Positions 1-6,686 of a stretch of 7,341 bases of DNA are shown one piece after another (within the stretch, counting starts at the first letter, position 1; each line of letters opens with the position of its first letter). The stretch lies in assembly GCA_025360355.1 (NCBI GenBank), contig JANYCL010000343.1:1-7341 (forward strand). Reading direction: 5' to 3'. The notes under the pieces were generated by a model. The model made no database searches, had not been told where the DNA came from, and saw nothing but the letters and a program-made list of their open reading frames with translations. Position numbers and translations under genes: made by a program. This stretch comes from Sphingobacteriaceae bacterium (GTDB lineage: Bacteria; Bacteroidota; Bacteroidia; B-17B0; Aurantibacillaceae).

Positions 1-1330
1 TGATAGCGCCACTAATTTCTCCAATTACTTTTTTTACTGCCTGAAAAGGTGATAATTTTTCTTCGTCCATCTTAACGTGCACAGCTTCTACCACCACAAT
101 GGCATCATCCACCACAATACCTATTGCTAAAACTAAAGCAAACAAAGTAATAAGGTTAATACTAAGTCCAAAGTATTGCATTGATATAAACGCACCGATA
201 AGCGATACCGGAACAGCAATAATAGGAATGAGCGTAGAGCGCCAGTCGCCAAGAAAAACAAATACTACTAATGCAACCAATATAAATGCTTCGACTAGAG
301 TATGAAGTACTTTTTCGATGGAAGCATTAACGAATGTTGAAACGTCGTAGTTAATTTCATAATCCATTCCTGGAGGAAAATTTTTCTTTAAACTTTCCAG
401 TTTTGCTTTTACATCTTGAATTACTTTATTGGAATTACTGCCGGGACTTTGTTTTAATACCAGAGAGGCGGCAGGATGTCCATCTTTGTTAGCGTATATA
501 TCCACAAATTCGCTTCCTACCTCAACTTCAGCAATATCTTTTAGTTTCAATAATTCACCCATAGGATTCGCCCGGATAATAATATCCTTATACTGTTCCG
601 GTTTATTATACCAACCTTTATAAGTGAACACATACTCCTGCGACTGTGCAACTTTTCCGGAACTTAATCCAACTCGTCCTGGTCTTCCCAATACACTTTG
701 TTCATCAATAGCATCTAATACTTCCTGTGCTGAGACACTGTAAGCTCTCATTCTGTCAGGGTTTAACCAAATGCGAATAGCAAAAGCACGGCTACCGATC
801 GCTTCCGATCTACCCATTCCATTTATTCGCTGCAGTTCAGGTACAACAAAAGTATTTGCATAATTAAATAGAAATTTTTCGTCAATAGCTTCATCAGTAC
901 TAAATAAATTTAAGTACATCAACATACTTGGTTGTATCGGTGTTATGATCACACCCTCCCGTTGCACCAACTTAGGGAGATTGGTCATAACCTGGTCAAC
1001 TCTCGATTTCACCCGCACGGCCGCGATAGTGGGATCGGTGCCGGGTTCGAAAATGATACCAAGACTTGCTTCGCTGGCACTGGTTGCATCTGAAATAATA
1101 TACCGCATTCCCTGAACACCATTGATTGCCCGTTCCAAAATAGTTAAGGTAGATTTAACCAACACATCGGCATTAGACCCCGGAAATTCGATGAAAATGG
1201 TAACTCTCGGAGGCGCTATATCAGGAAATTGCGACACAGGTATTGTACCTATCGCTAAAAGTCCCATGAAAACAATTCCAATGGATAAAGCAATTGCGAG
1301 TACCGGTCTTTGTATAAACTTATTAAACAT
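1..1330 (-). CDS. RND efflux transporter, HAE1 (AcrB/MexB) family, N-terminal part
   Basis: This is the inner-membrane proton-driven pump of a tripartite efflux system. The first 443 residues are visible, about 40% of a usual 1,030-1,060 residue protein; the rest lies beyond base 1. The frame is open throughout. TM1 is at about residues 9-30, followed by the family signature VSQFPDIAPP (32-41) and the porter-domain PN1/PN2 region. TM2 is near 343-360 (TLVEAFILVALVVFVFL), then GDWRSTLIPIIAVPV, and TM4 carries GIVVDDAIVVVEAV with Asp408-Asp409, the proton-relay pair (Asp407/408 in E. coli AcrB). The amphipathic segment with GEISGAI follows at the edge. The ATG at 1330 gives the normal family N-terminus, MFNKFIQRPV. 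It starts 24 bases after the adaptor gene, so the two are surely one operon. The aspartate pair points to drug or hydrophobic substrates (HAE1) rather than metal (CzcA/CusA); substrates cannot be named. The phenylalanines of the AcrB deep pocket at 136 and 178 appear here as Met136 and Ile178. Confidence 0.96.
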   Translation of the reverse strand, partial: MFNKFIQRPVLAIALSIGIVFMGLLAIGTIPVSQFPDIAPPRVTIFIEFPGSNADVLVKSTLTILERAINGVQGMRYIISDATSASEASLGIIFEPGTDPTIAAVRVKSRVDQVMTNLPKLVQREGVIITPIQPSMLMYLNLFSTDEAIDEKFLFNYANTFVVPELQRINGMGRSEAIGSRAFAIRIWLNPDRMRAYSVSAQEVLDAIDEQSVLGRPGRVGLSSGKVAQSQEYVFTYKGWYNKPEQYKDIIIRANPMGELLKLKDIAEVEVGSEFVDIYANKDGHPAASLVLKQSPGSNSNKVIQDVKAKLESLKKNFPPGMDYEINYDVSTFVNASIEKVLHTLVEAFILVALVVFVFLGDWRSTLIPIIAVPVSLIGAFISMQYFGLSINLITLFALVLAIGIVVDDAIVVVEAVHVKMDEEKLSPFQAVKKVIGEISGAI

Positions 1331-1354
1331 CTCTTATATTATTAGGTTCTTGCT

Positions 1355-2521
1355 TTATTCAGCGTGTAAATTAATTAAGTCAGATAATGCCTTTTCAAAA
1401 GGCACAAACTCAGTTTCTATTTTCTGATCGTTTTTCACTTTTCCTAAACCTTCCAAAAGAATTTTATCTTTCGCGGTAAGGACGTTGGTGATTACATATA
1501 AGTGTGGCACTTCTTGAAGTACGGTAATTCGCATTGCTTTAAGTACATTTTTTTCATTCAATACATAAACAAATTTTTTATCAAGAACATCGAAGGTGGC
1601 CTTTTGCGGAATAAGGACAGCATTTTTATAAAAAACGGGTACTAATATACTTCCCGTTTCGCCGTGCCTTAATATTCCATTAGGATTTGGAAATGTAGCT
1701 CTAAATGCAATATTACCTGTTTCATTATTAAAATCAGATTCAATGGTTTCAACTATACCCGGAAATTCAAACTCTTCATTGTTTGCCATTCTCAATTTTA
1801 CTTTTAAGCGATCGTCTGACTTCACTTTTGTAATATAATCTAAGTATTCAGCTTCAGGCACATTAAAATAAACCCACATTTTGCTATTATCAGAAAGCGT
1901 TGTAAGCAATTCTCCTTCATCAATAAGACTTCCTAATCGAACCTTAAAGAGTCCTACAATGCCATCGAAAGGGGCATGGATATCCGTAAAATTTAAGTGT
2001 GCTTGAGCCAAAGCCAATTCAGCTTTTGCTTTATCAAGATGTGCTTTAGACAAGGCAAGTTCGTTTTTCGAAACGATATTGCTATCAGCAAGATTTTTTG
2101 TGTTTTGATACTCGATCTCTGCAAATTGAGCTTCAGCTTGTGATTTCTGAAGTTCAGCTTGATAAACTATCGGCATAACCTGAAAAAGAAGTTGTCCTTT
2201 TTTTACTAATTGCCCTTCATCAACATAAATATTTTGCAAATAACCTCTTTCAACAGATCTTAGTTCAATATGACTTATAGAATGGATCTGAGCTACATAG
2301 TCCTTAGAAATCGAGGTGTCTCTTACAATAGGACTGGTCACTAAAAATTTAGTGTCTTCTGTCTTTTCTTCTTTTTTCGATTCACAACTGGTGTGGGATA
2401 ACGAGATGCACAAAATCATTAACAGGAATGTTTTCCTTGCAACATTTTTGTTTTTTAAATGATATAAATGTTTCATAGAAATGATAAATGTTTTTTTAAT
2501 TATGTCAACTGAATTGTGCAT
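1355..2521 (-). CDS. Efflux RND transporter periplasmic adaptor (membrane fusion protein, AcrA/MexA type)
   Basis: This adaptor links the inner-membrane pump encoded downstream to an outer-membrane channel. It has 388 residues, normal for the family. Order: basic and hydrophobic leader (about 20-42), Cys46 as likely lipidation site, first half of the lipoyl-like domain (83-115, with GYLQNIYVDEGQLVKKGQLL), an alpha-hairpin rich in Ala, Gln, Glu and Lys (about 119-177), second lipoyl half (180-210, HAPFDGIVGLFKVRLGSLI), beta-barrel (about 214-300) and membrane-proximal domain (300-375). The lipobox HTSC is poor at -3, as is common in Bacteroidota, so outright secretion remains possible. The ATG at 2521 is chosen because AAGGA lies 8 bases upstream and an in-frame stop precedes it. 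It gives an unusually long leader; the ATG at 2476 (Met16) would give a more typical signal peptide and is a real alternative. The RND gene follows after 24 bases. Confidence 0.95.
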   Translation of the reverse strand: MHNSVDIIKKTFIISMKHLYHLKNKNVARKTFLLMILCISLSHTSCESKKEEKTEDTKFLVTSPIVRDTSISKDYVAQIHSISHIELRSVERGYLQNIYVDEGQLVKKGQLLFQVMPIVYQAELQKSQAEAQFAEIEYQNTKNLADSNIVSKNELALSKAHLDKAKAELALAQAHLNFTDIHAPFDGIVGLFKVRLGSLIDEGELLTTLSDNSKMWVYFNVPEAEYLDYITKVKSDDRLKVKLRMANNEEFEFPGIVETIESDFNNETGNIAFRATFPNPNGILRHGETGSILVPVFYKNAVLIPQKATFDVLDKKFVYVLNEKNVLKAMRITVLQEVPHLYVITNVLTAKDKILLEGLGKVKNDQKIETEFVPFEKALSDLINLHAE

Positions 2522-2529
2522 TTTTTTGA

Positions 2530-2534
2530 TCCTT
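2530..2534 (-). promoter_or_regulatory. Shine-Dalgarno-like AAGGA before the adaptor gene
   Basis: On the minus strand AAGGA is followed by eight bases (TCAAAAAA) and the ATG at 2521. It is the only convincing Shine-Dalgarno-like element before a start in this window; the other starts have AT-rich leaders without one. It favours 2521 over the internal ATG at 2476. Since Bacteroidota use Shine-Dalgarno pairing weakly, this is supportive, not decisive. Confidence 0.45.
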
Positions 2535-2591
2535 AATATTTTTTAATGAAAATGTAATAAATATGTTATCGCATAAAAGTGACAACAGGAA

Positions 2592-2619
2592 TTTAACGGT
2601 GAAAAGACTCACCATTAAA
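2592..2619 (-). other. Intergenic hairpin between the small exported protein gene and the adaptor gene
   Basis: An outer stem of 5 bp (2592-2596 with 2615-2619), one C/A mismatch (2597/2614) and an inner stem of 5 bp (GGTGA 2598-2602 with TCACC 2609-2613) enclose a 6-base loop. It starts 17 bases after the stop of the small gene, in the 114-base gap before the adaptor gene. There is no T-run directly after it in the transcribed direction, so it is not a standard intrinsic terminator. It could stabilise the upstream message, mark a processing site, or attenuate read-through. Confidence 0.5.
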
Positions 2620-2635
2620 AGACCAAGAAAAAAAA

Positions 2636-2986
2636 TCAGATTCTTAGTGCCCTGATAGAAAGGAAAATTGAACTTTGGATTTTTTCCGAGTAGGGAAGGT
2701 CGATAAAATCGCTCTTAAAAGTTGTACCAAAAAAATCAAAACTTAATAATGACGTAAGAAAACCAAATTGAGGATTAAGTGATTCCTCGCTGTCGTTTTC
2801 AGTCTCTTCAAAAACAAGATTCTCAGAAGCAGCAGTCGTGCCGTCTTGTTTTAATTCTTTTTTGAATGATGAATGTGAAAACTCTTTAACGGAATTGCTA
2901 ATAGAAGTATAAGCCCCACATGAAAACGCGGACATAAAAATGAACAAAAAAAGGACCGAGAGCAGGGTATGTTTTTTAATTTTCAC
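2636..2986 (-). CDS. Small exported protein of unknown function, first gene of the efflux cluster
   Basis: I do not recognise this 116-residue protein. It has a clear export signal: a basic start (MKIKKH), a hydrophobic core at residues 8-20, then FSCGAY with Cys23, which could be a lipidation site or sit near a signal peptidase I cut. The mature part has a Ser/Lys stretch (28-48), an acidic patch around 58-69 (VFEETENDSEES), a hydrophobic aromatic segment at 73-90 (with LTSLLSFDFFGTTF) and a short hydrophobic C-terminus ending IRALRI. The start is GTG: an in-frame TAA lies 12 bases upstream, and the next Met (18) would destroy the leader. It is co-oriented with the adaptor and pump genes, 114 bases upstream of the adaptor, so an accessory periplasmic or outer-membrane role in efflux or envelope stress is possible but only inferred from position. 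The signal peptide makes a spurious reading frame unlikely. Confidence 0.75.
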   Translation of the reverse strand: MKIKKHTLLSVLFLFIFMSAFSCGAYTSISNSVKEFSHSSFKKELKQDGTTAASENLVFEETENDSEESLNPQFGFLTSLLSFDFFGTTFKSDFIDLPYSEKIQSSIFLSIRALRI

Positions 2987-2990
2987 GGTA

Positions 2991-2998
2991 CGAATTTA
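2991..2998 (-). promoter_or_regulatory. Possible -7 box (TAAATTCG) upstream of the small exported protein gene
   Basis: TAAATTCG matches the Bacteroidota TAnnTTTG element at 7 of 8 positions when the two free bases are counted. It ends 4 bases before the GTG start, the same spacing as the exact box before the dehydrogenase gene. No TTG is seen at the expected -33 distance. The remainder of the 89-base gap (2987-3075) holds a G-run (CCCCCC on the coding strand, about 3009-3014) and a perfect 12-base AT palindrome, TTAAAATTTTAA, at 3041-3052. A promoter is expected here because the upstream rocD is a different function, but this exact site is uncertain. Confidence 0.3.
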
Positions 2999-3075
2999 CT
3001 ATTAAAATGGGGGGTAAAAGCAGTTTTCAGGCAATTTTTTTTAAAATTTTAACATCAATTAGCATTCGGAAAGAC

Positions 3076-4308
3076 CTAAAAAGTCTCTATAGTTTCCTTT
3101 ATAATACGTGCGCAATCTATTATTTGTTCCTTAGTTATTACTAAAGGGGGCGCAAAACGAATAATATCACCATGAGTTGGCTTAGCTAAGAGGCCATTTT
3201 CGGCCAATTTTACACATACATCCCAGGCGGTCTTGCCATTTTTTTCTTTAATAACAATGGCATTAAATAAGCCTTTTCCGCGAACGGTTGTAACGATGTC
3301 TGATTTAATTGCTCTTAATTCTTTTCGTAAAATCTCACCTAAAATTTCAGAATTTTCAGATAATTTTTCGTCTAACACCACTTTTAAAGCAGCAATCGCC
3401 ACTTTACAACCTAATGGATTCCCTCCATAAGTTGAGCCGTGTTGTCCCGGTTGTATGCAAAGCATAATTTCGTCATCGGCTAAAATAGCAGCAACTGGAT
3501 ACATGCCGCCGCTCAATGCTTTTCCTAAAATTAAAATATCGGGTCTGACATTTTCATGATCGCAAGCCAGCATTTTTCCGGTGCGCGCAATTCCTGTTTG
3601 GATCTCGTCAGCAATAAATAAAACATTTGCAGCCTTACACATTTCGTAGGCTGTTTTTAAATAACCTTCATCCGGTACAACAACTCCAGCTTCGCCTTGT
3701 ATAGGTTCAACTAAAAAACCAACAACATTTTTATCTTTTAAAACTTCGGCTAAAGCACCAATATTATTAAATGGAATTTTTACATAACCGGGAGTAAAAG
3801 GGCCAAAATTTCCGTAAGAATCAGGATCTGTGCTTGCTGAAATAATGCTTATGGTACGGCCATGAAAATTATTTTCGCAAACAATGATCTTTGCTGAATT
3901 TTCTGCTACTTTCTTTTTTTCGTAACCCCAGCGGCGGGCTAATTTCATTGCGGTCTCAACACCTTCGGCACCGGTGTTCATTGGTAATACTTTATCAAAA
4001 CCAAAAAGTTCTGTTATGAATTTTTCGTATTCGCCTAATACATTATTATGAAAAGCACGCGAGGTAAGTGATAGTTTTTGTGCCTGATCAATTAAAGCTT
4101 TTGTGATCTTTGGGTGATTGTGTCCTTGATTAACTGCACTGTAAGCTGCCAAAAAATCGTAATATTTTTTACCTTCTACATCCCAAACAAAAACACCTTC
4201 ACCGCGATCTAAAACAACAGGAAGCGGATGGTAATTGTGAGCACCATGTTTCTCTTCAAGGTCTATTAAATGTTGACTTTTTGTAGTTGTTTGCATCTGC
4301 GAGATCAT
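3076..4308 (-). CDS. rocD: Ornithine aminotransferase (ornithine--oxo-acid transaminase)
   Basis: This PLP enzyme moves the delta-amino group of ornithine to 2-oxoglutarate, giving glutamate-5-semialdehyde (pyrroline-5-carboxylate) and glutamate; it links arginine/ornithine to proline and glutamate in the cytosol. Residues below count from the ATG at 4308 (410 residues, a normal length). Visible: GAHNYHPLPV (22-31), YSAVNQGH (56-63) with the ornithine-contacting Tyr56, the phosphate-binding NTGAEGVE (111-118), NFHGRT (147-152), VEPIQGEAGVVVP, IADEIQTG with PLP-ring Asp234, LGKALSGG with Schiff-base Lys263, HGSTYGGNPL, and THGDIIRFAPPL near the end. The position of human Tyr85 is His87, as in Bacillus RocD. 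The frame also opens from a TTG at 4326, but that codon lies inside the TATCTTTG promoter box and is rejected; ATG 4296 is the other candidate. It is preceded by the carbonic anhydrase gene but has its own promoter. Confidence 0.96.
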   Translation of the reverse strand: MISQMQTTTKSQHLIDLEEKHGAHNYHPLPVVLDRGEGVFVWDVEGKKYYDFLAAYSAVNQGHNHPKITKALIDQAQKLSLTSRAFHNNVLGEYEKFITELFGFDKVLPMNTGAEGVETAMKLARRWGYEKKKVAENSAKIIVCENNFHGRTISIISASTDPDSYGNFGPFTPGYVKIPFNNIGALAEVLKDKNVVGFLVEPIQGEAGVVVPDEGYLKTAYEMCKAANVLFIADEIQTGIARTGKMLACDHENVRPDILILGKALSGGMYPVAAILADDEIMLCIQPGQHGSTYGGNPLGCKVAIAALKVVLDEKLSENSEILGEILRKELRAIKSDIVTTVRGKGLFNAIVIKEKNGKTAWDVCVKLAENGLLAKPTHGDIIRFAPPLVITKEQIIDCARIIKETIETF

Positions 4309-4323
4309 TGTAAAATATTTATA

Positions 4324-4331
4324 CAAAGATA
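4324..4331 (-). promoter_or_regulatory. TATCTTTG promoter -7 box of rocD
   Basis: This is an exact match to the Bacteroidota TAnnTTTG element, in the 85-base gap between the carbonic anhydrase stop and the rocD ATG. Transcription would begin about 4-6 bases further on, near 4318-4320, giving a leader of about 10 bases to the 4308 ATG or about 23 to the 4296 ATG. A TTG occurs 12 bases upstream, which is closer than the usual 19-21, so the -33 element is weak. Confidence 0.6.
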
Positions 4332-4393
4332 CGCTAAAATGACCAATTTAAAAACTGACTGTTTAGCTGGGAAAAAAGCAAAAAAAATAAAAT

Positions 4394-5026
4394 TTAAAGC
4401 TTGAAACGGTAGATCTCTTCAAGGCTTTCCTGATCATCATGAATCACGCAGAGATCAGTAATTAAACCGCTATTGATTCCGTAAACCCAGCCATGGATGT
4501 GTAATGGTCTTACTTTCCATGCCTGCTGAACGATCGTGGTTTTTGCAACATTGCGTACTTGTTCGATCACATTTAATTCTGTGAGACGGTCTTCACGTTT
4601 ATCCGGTTCTTTAATTGCAGAAAGTTCTTTTTCGTGTTTGGTGTAAACATCTTTAATGTTGCACAGCCAATTATCAACAAAGCCATGCAGATCATTACTC
4701 ATGGCCGCCTTAACACCGCCGCATCCATAATGTCCGCAAACAATTATGTGTTTTATTTTTAAATTATTGATCGCGAATTCCAGAACGCTTAATAAATTCA
4801 TGTCAGTATGCACAACTAAATTGGCAACATTGCGATGAACAAATATCTCACCACTTTTAGTACTTGTAATTTCATTGGCAGGAACACGGCTGTCGCTACA
4901 GCCTATCCATAAATAATCAGGCGTTTGTCCGTAAGACAATTTTTTAAAATATTCTTTGTCCTCAAATTTTTTTGATTCAGCAAAGCGTTTATTGCCATCT
5001 AATAATTTTTTATAAAGATTTTCCAT
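4394..5026 (-). CDS. can: Beta-class carbonic anhydrase, type II (Can-like)
   Basis: This cytosolic zinc enzyme interconverts CO2 and bicarbonate and supplies bicarbonate to carboxylases and carbamoyl-phosphate synthesis. Its 210 residues are close to E. coli Can (220) and align almost end to end. Zinc ligands: Cys43, Asp45 (motif CSDSR, 43-47), His99 and Cys102 (motif CGHYGCGG, 97-104); Asp45-Arg47 form the catalytic dyad. Trp40, Arg65 and Tyr182 match the non-catalytic bicarbonate site known from Haemophilus and E. coli type II enzymes, so allosteric bicarbonate inhibition is expected. Other shared blocks are FVHRNVANLV (62-71), NWLCNIKDV and HGWVYGI (178-184). The ATG at 5026 gives the full conserved N-terminus. 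Only 2 bases separate it from the dnaB stop, and no Shine-Dalgarno is seen, so cotranscription and perhaps coupled translation with dnaB are likely. No hairpin terminator follows, only a T-rich tract on the coding strand. Confidence 0.97.
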   Translation of the reverse strand: MENLYKKLLDGNKRFAESKKFEDKEYFKKLSYGQTPDYLWIGCSDSRVPANEITSTKSGEIFVHRNVANLVVHTDMNLLSVLEFAINNLKIKHIIVCGHYGCGGVKAAMSNDLHGFVDNWLCNIKDVYTKHEKELSAIKEPDKREDRLTELNVIEQVRNVAKTTIVQQAWKVRPLHIHGWVYGINSGLITDLCVIHDDQESLEEIYRFKL

Positions 5027-5028
5027 TT

Positions 5029-6609
5029 TTAAAATGCGTCATTAATGTCTTCTATGTCGTTCCTTTTTATAATATCGCCGTTACCTTCGTCAATTTTATC
5101 CCAGTTTTTCGATTGTATCGTTTTTGTTCCCGGGTTACTAAGGAAATCGTTATTCTGTTCTAATGATTTTGCTGTTTGAGAGCCCTGGTAAATATTATCA
5201 TCGTTATAATCCAGATCAACAAATTTTGCGTACTGACCAATGAAGCGGAGCTTAACAGTTTCCAATGCGCCATGACGGTTCTTAGCAATGATAACTTCAG
5301 CAACTCCTTTTGTTGGATTGTTCTCTTCGTCAACTTCCAAACCATAATATTCGGGACGGTAAATGAACATTACCATATCCGCATCTTGCTCAATAGCTCC
5401 CGATTCACGGAGATCACTTAACTGAGGACGTTTACTTCCACCGGGACGATTTTCAACCTGACGACTTAATTGCGAAAGTGCTATGATAGGAATTTCTAAT
5501 TCTTTTGATAAACTTTTTAGTCCGCGTGATATTTGACTGATCTCTTGTTCACGGTTTCCTTTTCCGTCGTTGCCACCGCTCATTAATTGTAAATAATCGA
5601 TAATGATCAACTCAACTTTTTGATTCTCTTTTAAACGGCGTGCTTTTGCGCGCAATTCAAAAATGGTAAGGGCTGGTGTATCATCAATGAATAAAGGTGC
5701 AACAGCTAATTTTTTAATGCGTTCGTTCAGTTGCTGATATTCGTATGGTTCTAAATTTCCTTTTAAGATCTTGTCTTGTGATAATTCAGTTTCACTCGAT
5801 ATTAAACGTTTTACTAATTGTATGGATGACATCTCTAAAGAGAAAATAGCAACCGGCTTATTAAATTCAACCGCAGCATTTTTCGCCATGGTAACAACAA
5901 AAGCTGTTTTACCCATACCTGGACGGGCAGCAAGAATTAAAAGATCTGATTTTTGCCAACCGCCGGTGATGCGATCAAGTGCAGTAAAGCCGGAAGGCAC
6001 GCCGAGTAAACCATCTTTTTGATTTGCGGCGGCGTCGATCTCCGCAATGGCTTTAGCAATGAGCGTACTCATTTTATCGTGCTGTTTACGCACGTTTGAA
6101 TCGAGGATCTCAAAAATATTTTTGGTGGTGTGATCTAATAATTCAAAAACATCGGTGCTGTCTTCGTAAGCAGTTTTAATTGTTTCAGTACCGATACGGA
6201 TCAGTTCTCGCTGTAAATATTTTTGTGCAACAATACGTGCGTGAAATTCGATGTTTGCTGATGAAGCAATACGATTTGTAAGAGCAGAAACATAATACGA
6301 TCCGCCAACAAATTCAAGTTCACCATTGCGTTTTAATTCTTGTGTTACTGTTAAAATATCTACAGGTTCAGAGCGGTTAAATAAATTTACAATTGCTGCA
6401 AAAACTTTTCCGTTCTGTTCTTTATAAAAACTTTCGGGTGATAAAACATCTATGACAGAACTAAGCGCGTCTTTTTCTAAAAGCATTGCACCTAATACGG
6501 CTTCTTCAAGTTCTACTGATTGCGGAGGTAATTTTCCTATTTCTGTTACCGGTATCCCGGTGCTTGTAACAATTCGTTTTCGGGTTTTATTTTGGTTGTC
6601 TTGGTCCAT
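5029..6609 (-). CDS. dnaB: Replicative DNA helicase DnaB
   Basis: This hexameric ATPase unwinds DNA 5'-3' ahead of the replication fork on the lagging-strand template. It has 526 residues against about 471 in E. coli; the difference is a longer N-terminus and a C-terminal tail. The N-terminal domain runs about 28-130 (PPQSVELEEAVLGAML), a linker region about 170-200, and the RecA-like domain 203-466. Visible motifs: Walker A ARPGMGKT (228-235; Lys234, Thr235), SLEM with catalytic Glu259, Walker B LIIIDYLQLM (334-343; Asp338), SQLSRQVENR (379-388), LSDLRESGAIEQDAD (398-411), and the arginine-finger hairpin KNRHG (443-447; Arg445). No intein interrupts these sites. Residues 467-526 are a hydrophilic Asn/Asp-rich tail ending DIEDINDAF, an acidic tip recalling the SSB C-terminus. 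The ATG at 6609 is the natural start, just upstream of the conserved N-terminal block. The carbonic anhydrase gene follows after 2 bases. Confidence 0.98.
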   Translation of the reverse strand: MDQDNQNKTRKRIVTSTGIPVTEIGKLPPQSVELEEAVLGAMLLEKDALSSVIDVLSPESFYKEQNGKVFAAIVNLFNRSEPVDILTVTQELKRNGELEFVGGSYYVSALTNRIASSANIEFHARIVAQKYLQRELIRIGTETIKTAYEDSTDVFELLDHTTKNIFEILDSNVRKQHDKMSTLIAKAIAEIDAAANQKDGLLGVPSGFTALDRITGGWQKSDLLILAARPGMGKTAFVVTMAKNAAVEFNKPVAIFSLEMSSIQLVKRLISSETELSQDKILKGNLEPYEYQQLNERIKKLAVAPLFIDDTPALTIFELRAKARRLKENQKVELIIIDYLQLMSGGNDGKGNREQEISQISRGLKSLSKELEIPIIALSQLSRQVENRPGGSKRPQLSDLRESGAIEQDADMVMFIYRPEYYGLEVDEENNPTKGVAEVIIAKNRHGALETVKLRFIGQYAKFVDLDYNDDNIYQGSQTAKSLEQNNDFLSNPGTKTIQSKNWDKIDEGNGDIIKRNDIEDINDAF

Positions 6610-6626
6610 AAAAAAAGTAAGGGAGG

Positions 6627-6634
6627 CAAATGTG
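6627..6634 (-). promoter_or_regulatory. Possible dnaB -7 box (CACATTTG)
   Basis: On the minus strand CACATTTG differs from TAnnTTTG only at the first base and ends 17 bases before the dnaB ATG, which would give a leader of roughly 12 bases. A TTG lies 12 bases upstream, closer than the usual 19-21. It is the best candidate seen for dnaB, but weak. Confidence 0.3.
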
Positions 6635-6686
6635 CAATTATTAGTTCAAGGTACGAAAAAAGCGGATTGAACACGATAAGAACATA

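Noticed and set aside
99..623. Two plus-strand open frames (99-305, 429-623)
   Set aside because: They are antisense shadows of the RND gene, whose minus-strand reading matches AcrB along its whole length.
1122..1427. Open frame of 101 residues on the plus strand
   Set aside because: It lies antisense to the RND start and adaptor C-terminus, both clearly real; its translation has no recognisable features.
1..2521. Heavy-metal (CzcA/CusA) efflux assignment
   Set aside because: TM4 carries the Asp-Asp pair in the HAE1 context GIVVDDAIVVVE and the N-terminus reads VSQFPDIAPP, both typical of drug-type pumps.
3041..3052. 12-base AT palindrome TTAAAATTTTAA as a terminator or operator
   Set aside because: It is all A/T, so the hairpin would be weak, and such palindromes are frequent by chance in AT-rich spacers; noted in the promoter entry only.
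4340..4393. Possible terminator after the carbonic anhydrase gene
   Set aside because: The coding strand has a T-rich tract after the stop, but I found no stable stem before it.
5160..5421. Small open frames on both strands inside the dnaB 3' region
   Set aside because: They overlap the conserved arginine-finger region of DnaB in other frames and show no start context or motifs.
6452..6670. Plus-strand 72-residue open frame reaching into the intergenic region
   Set aside because: Most of it is antisense to the conserved DnaB N-terminal domain, and the remainder shows no protein-like pattern.
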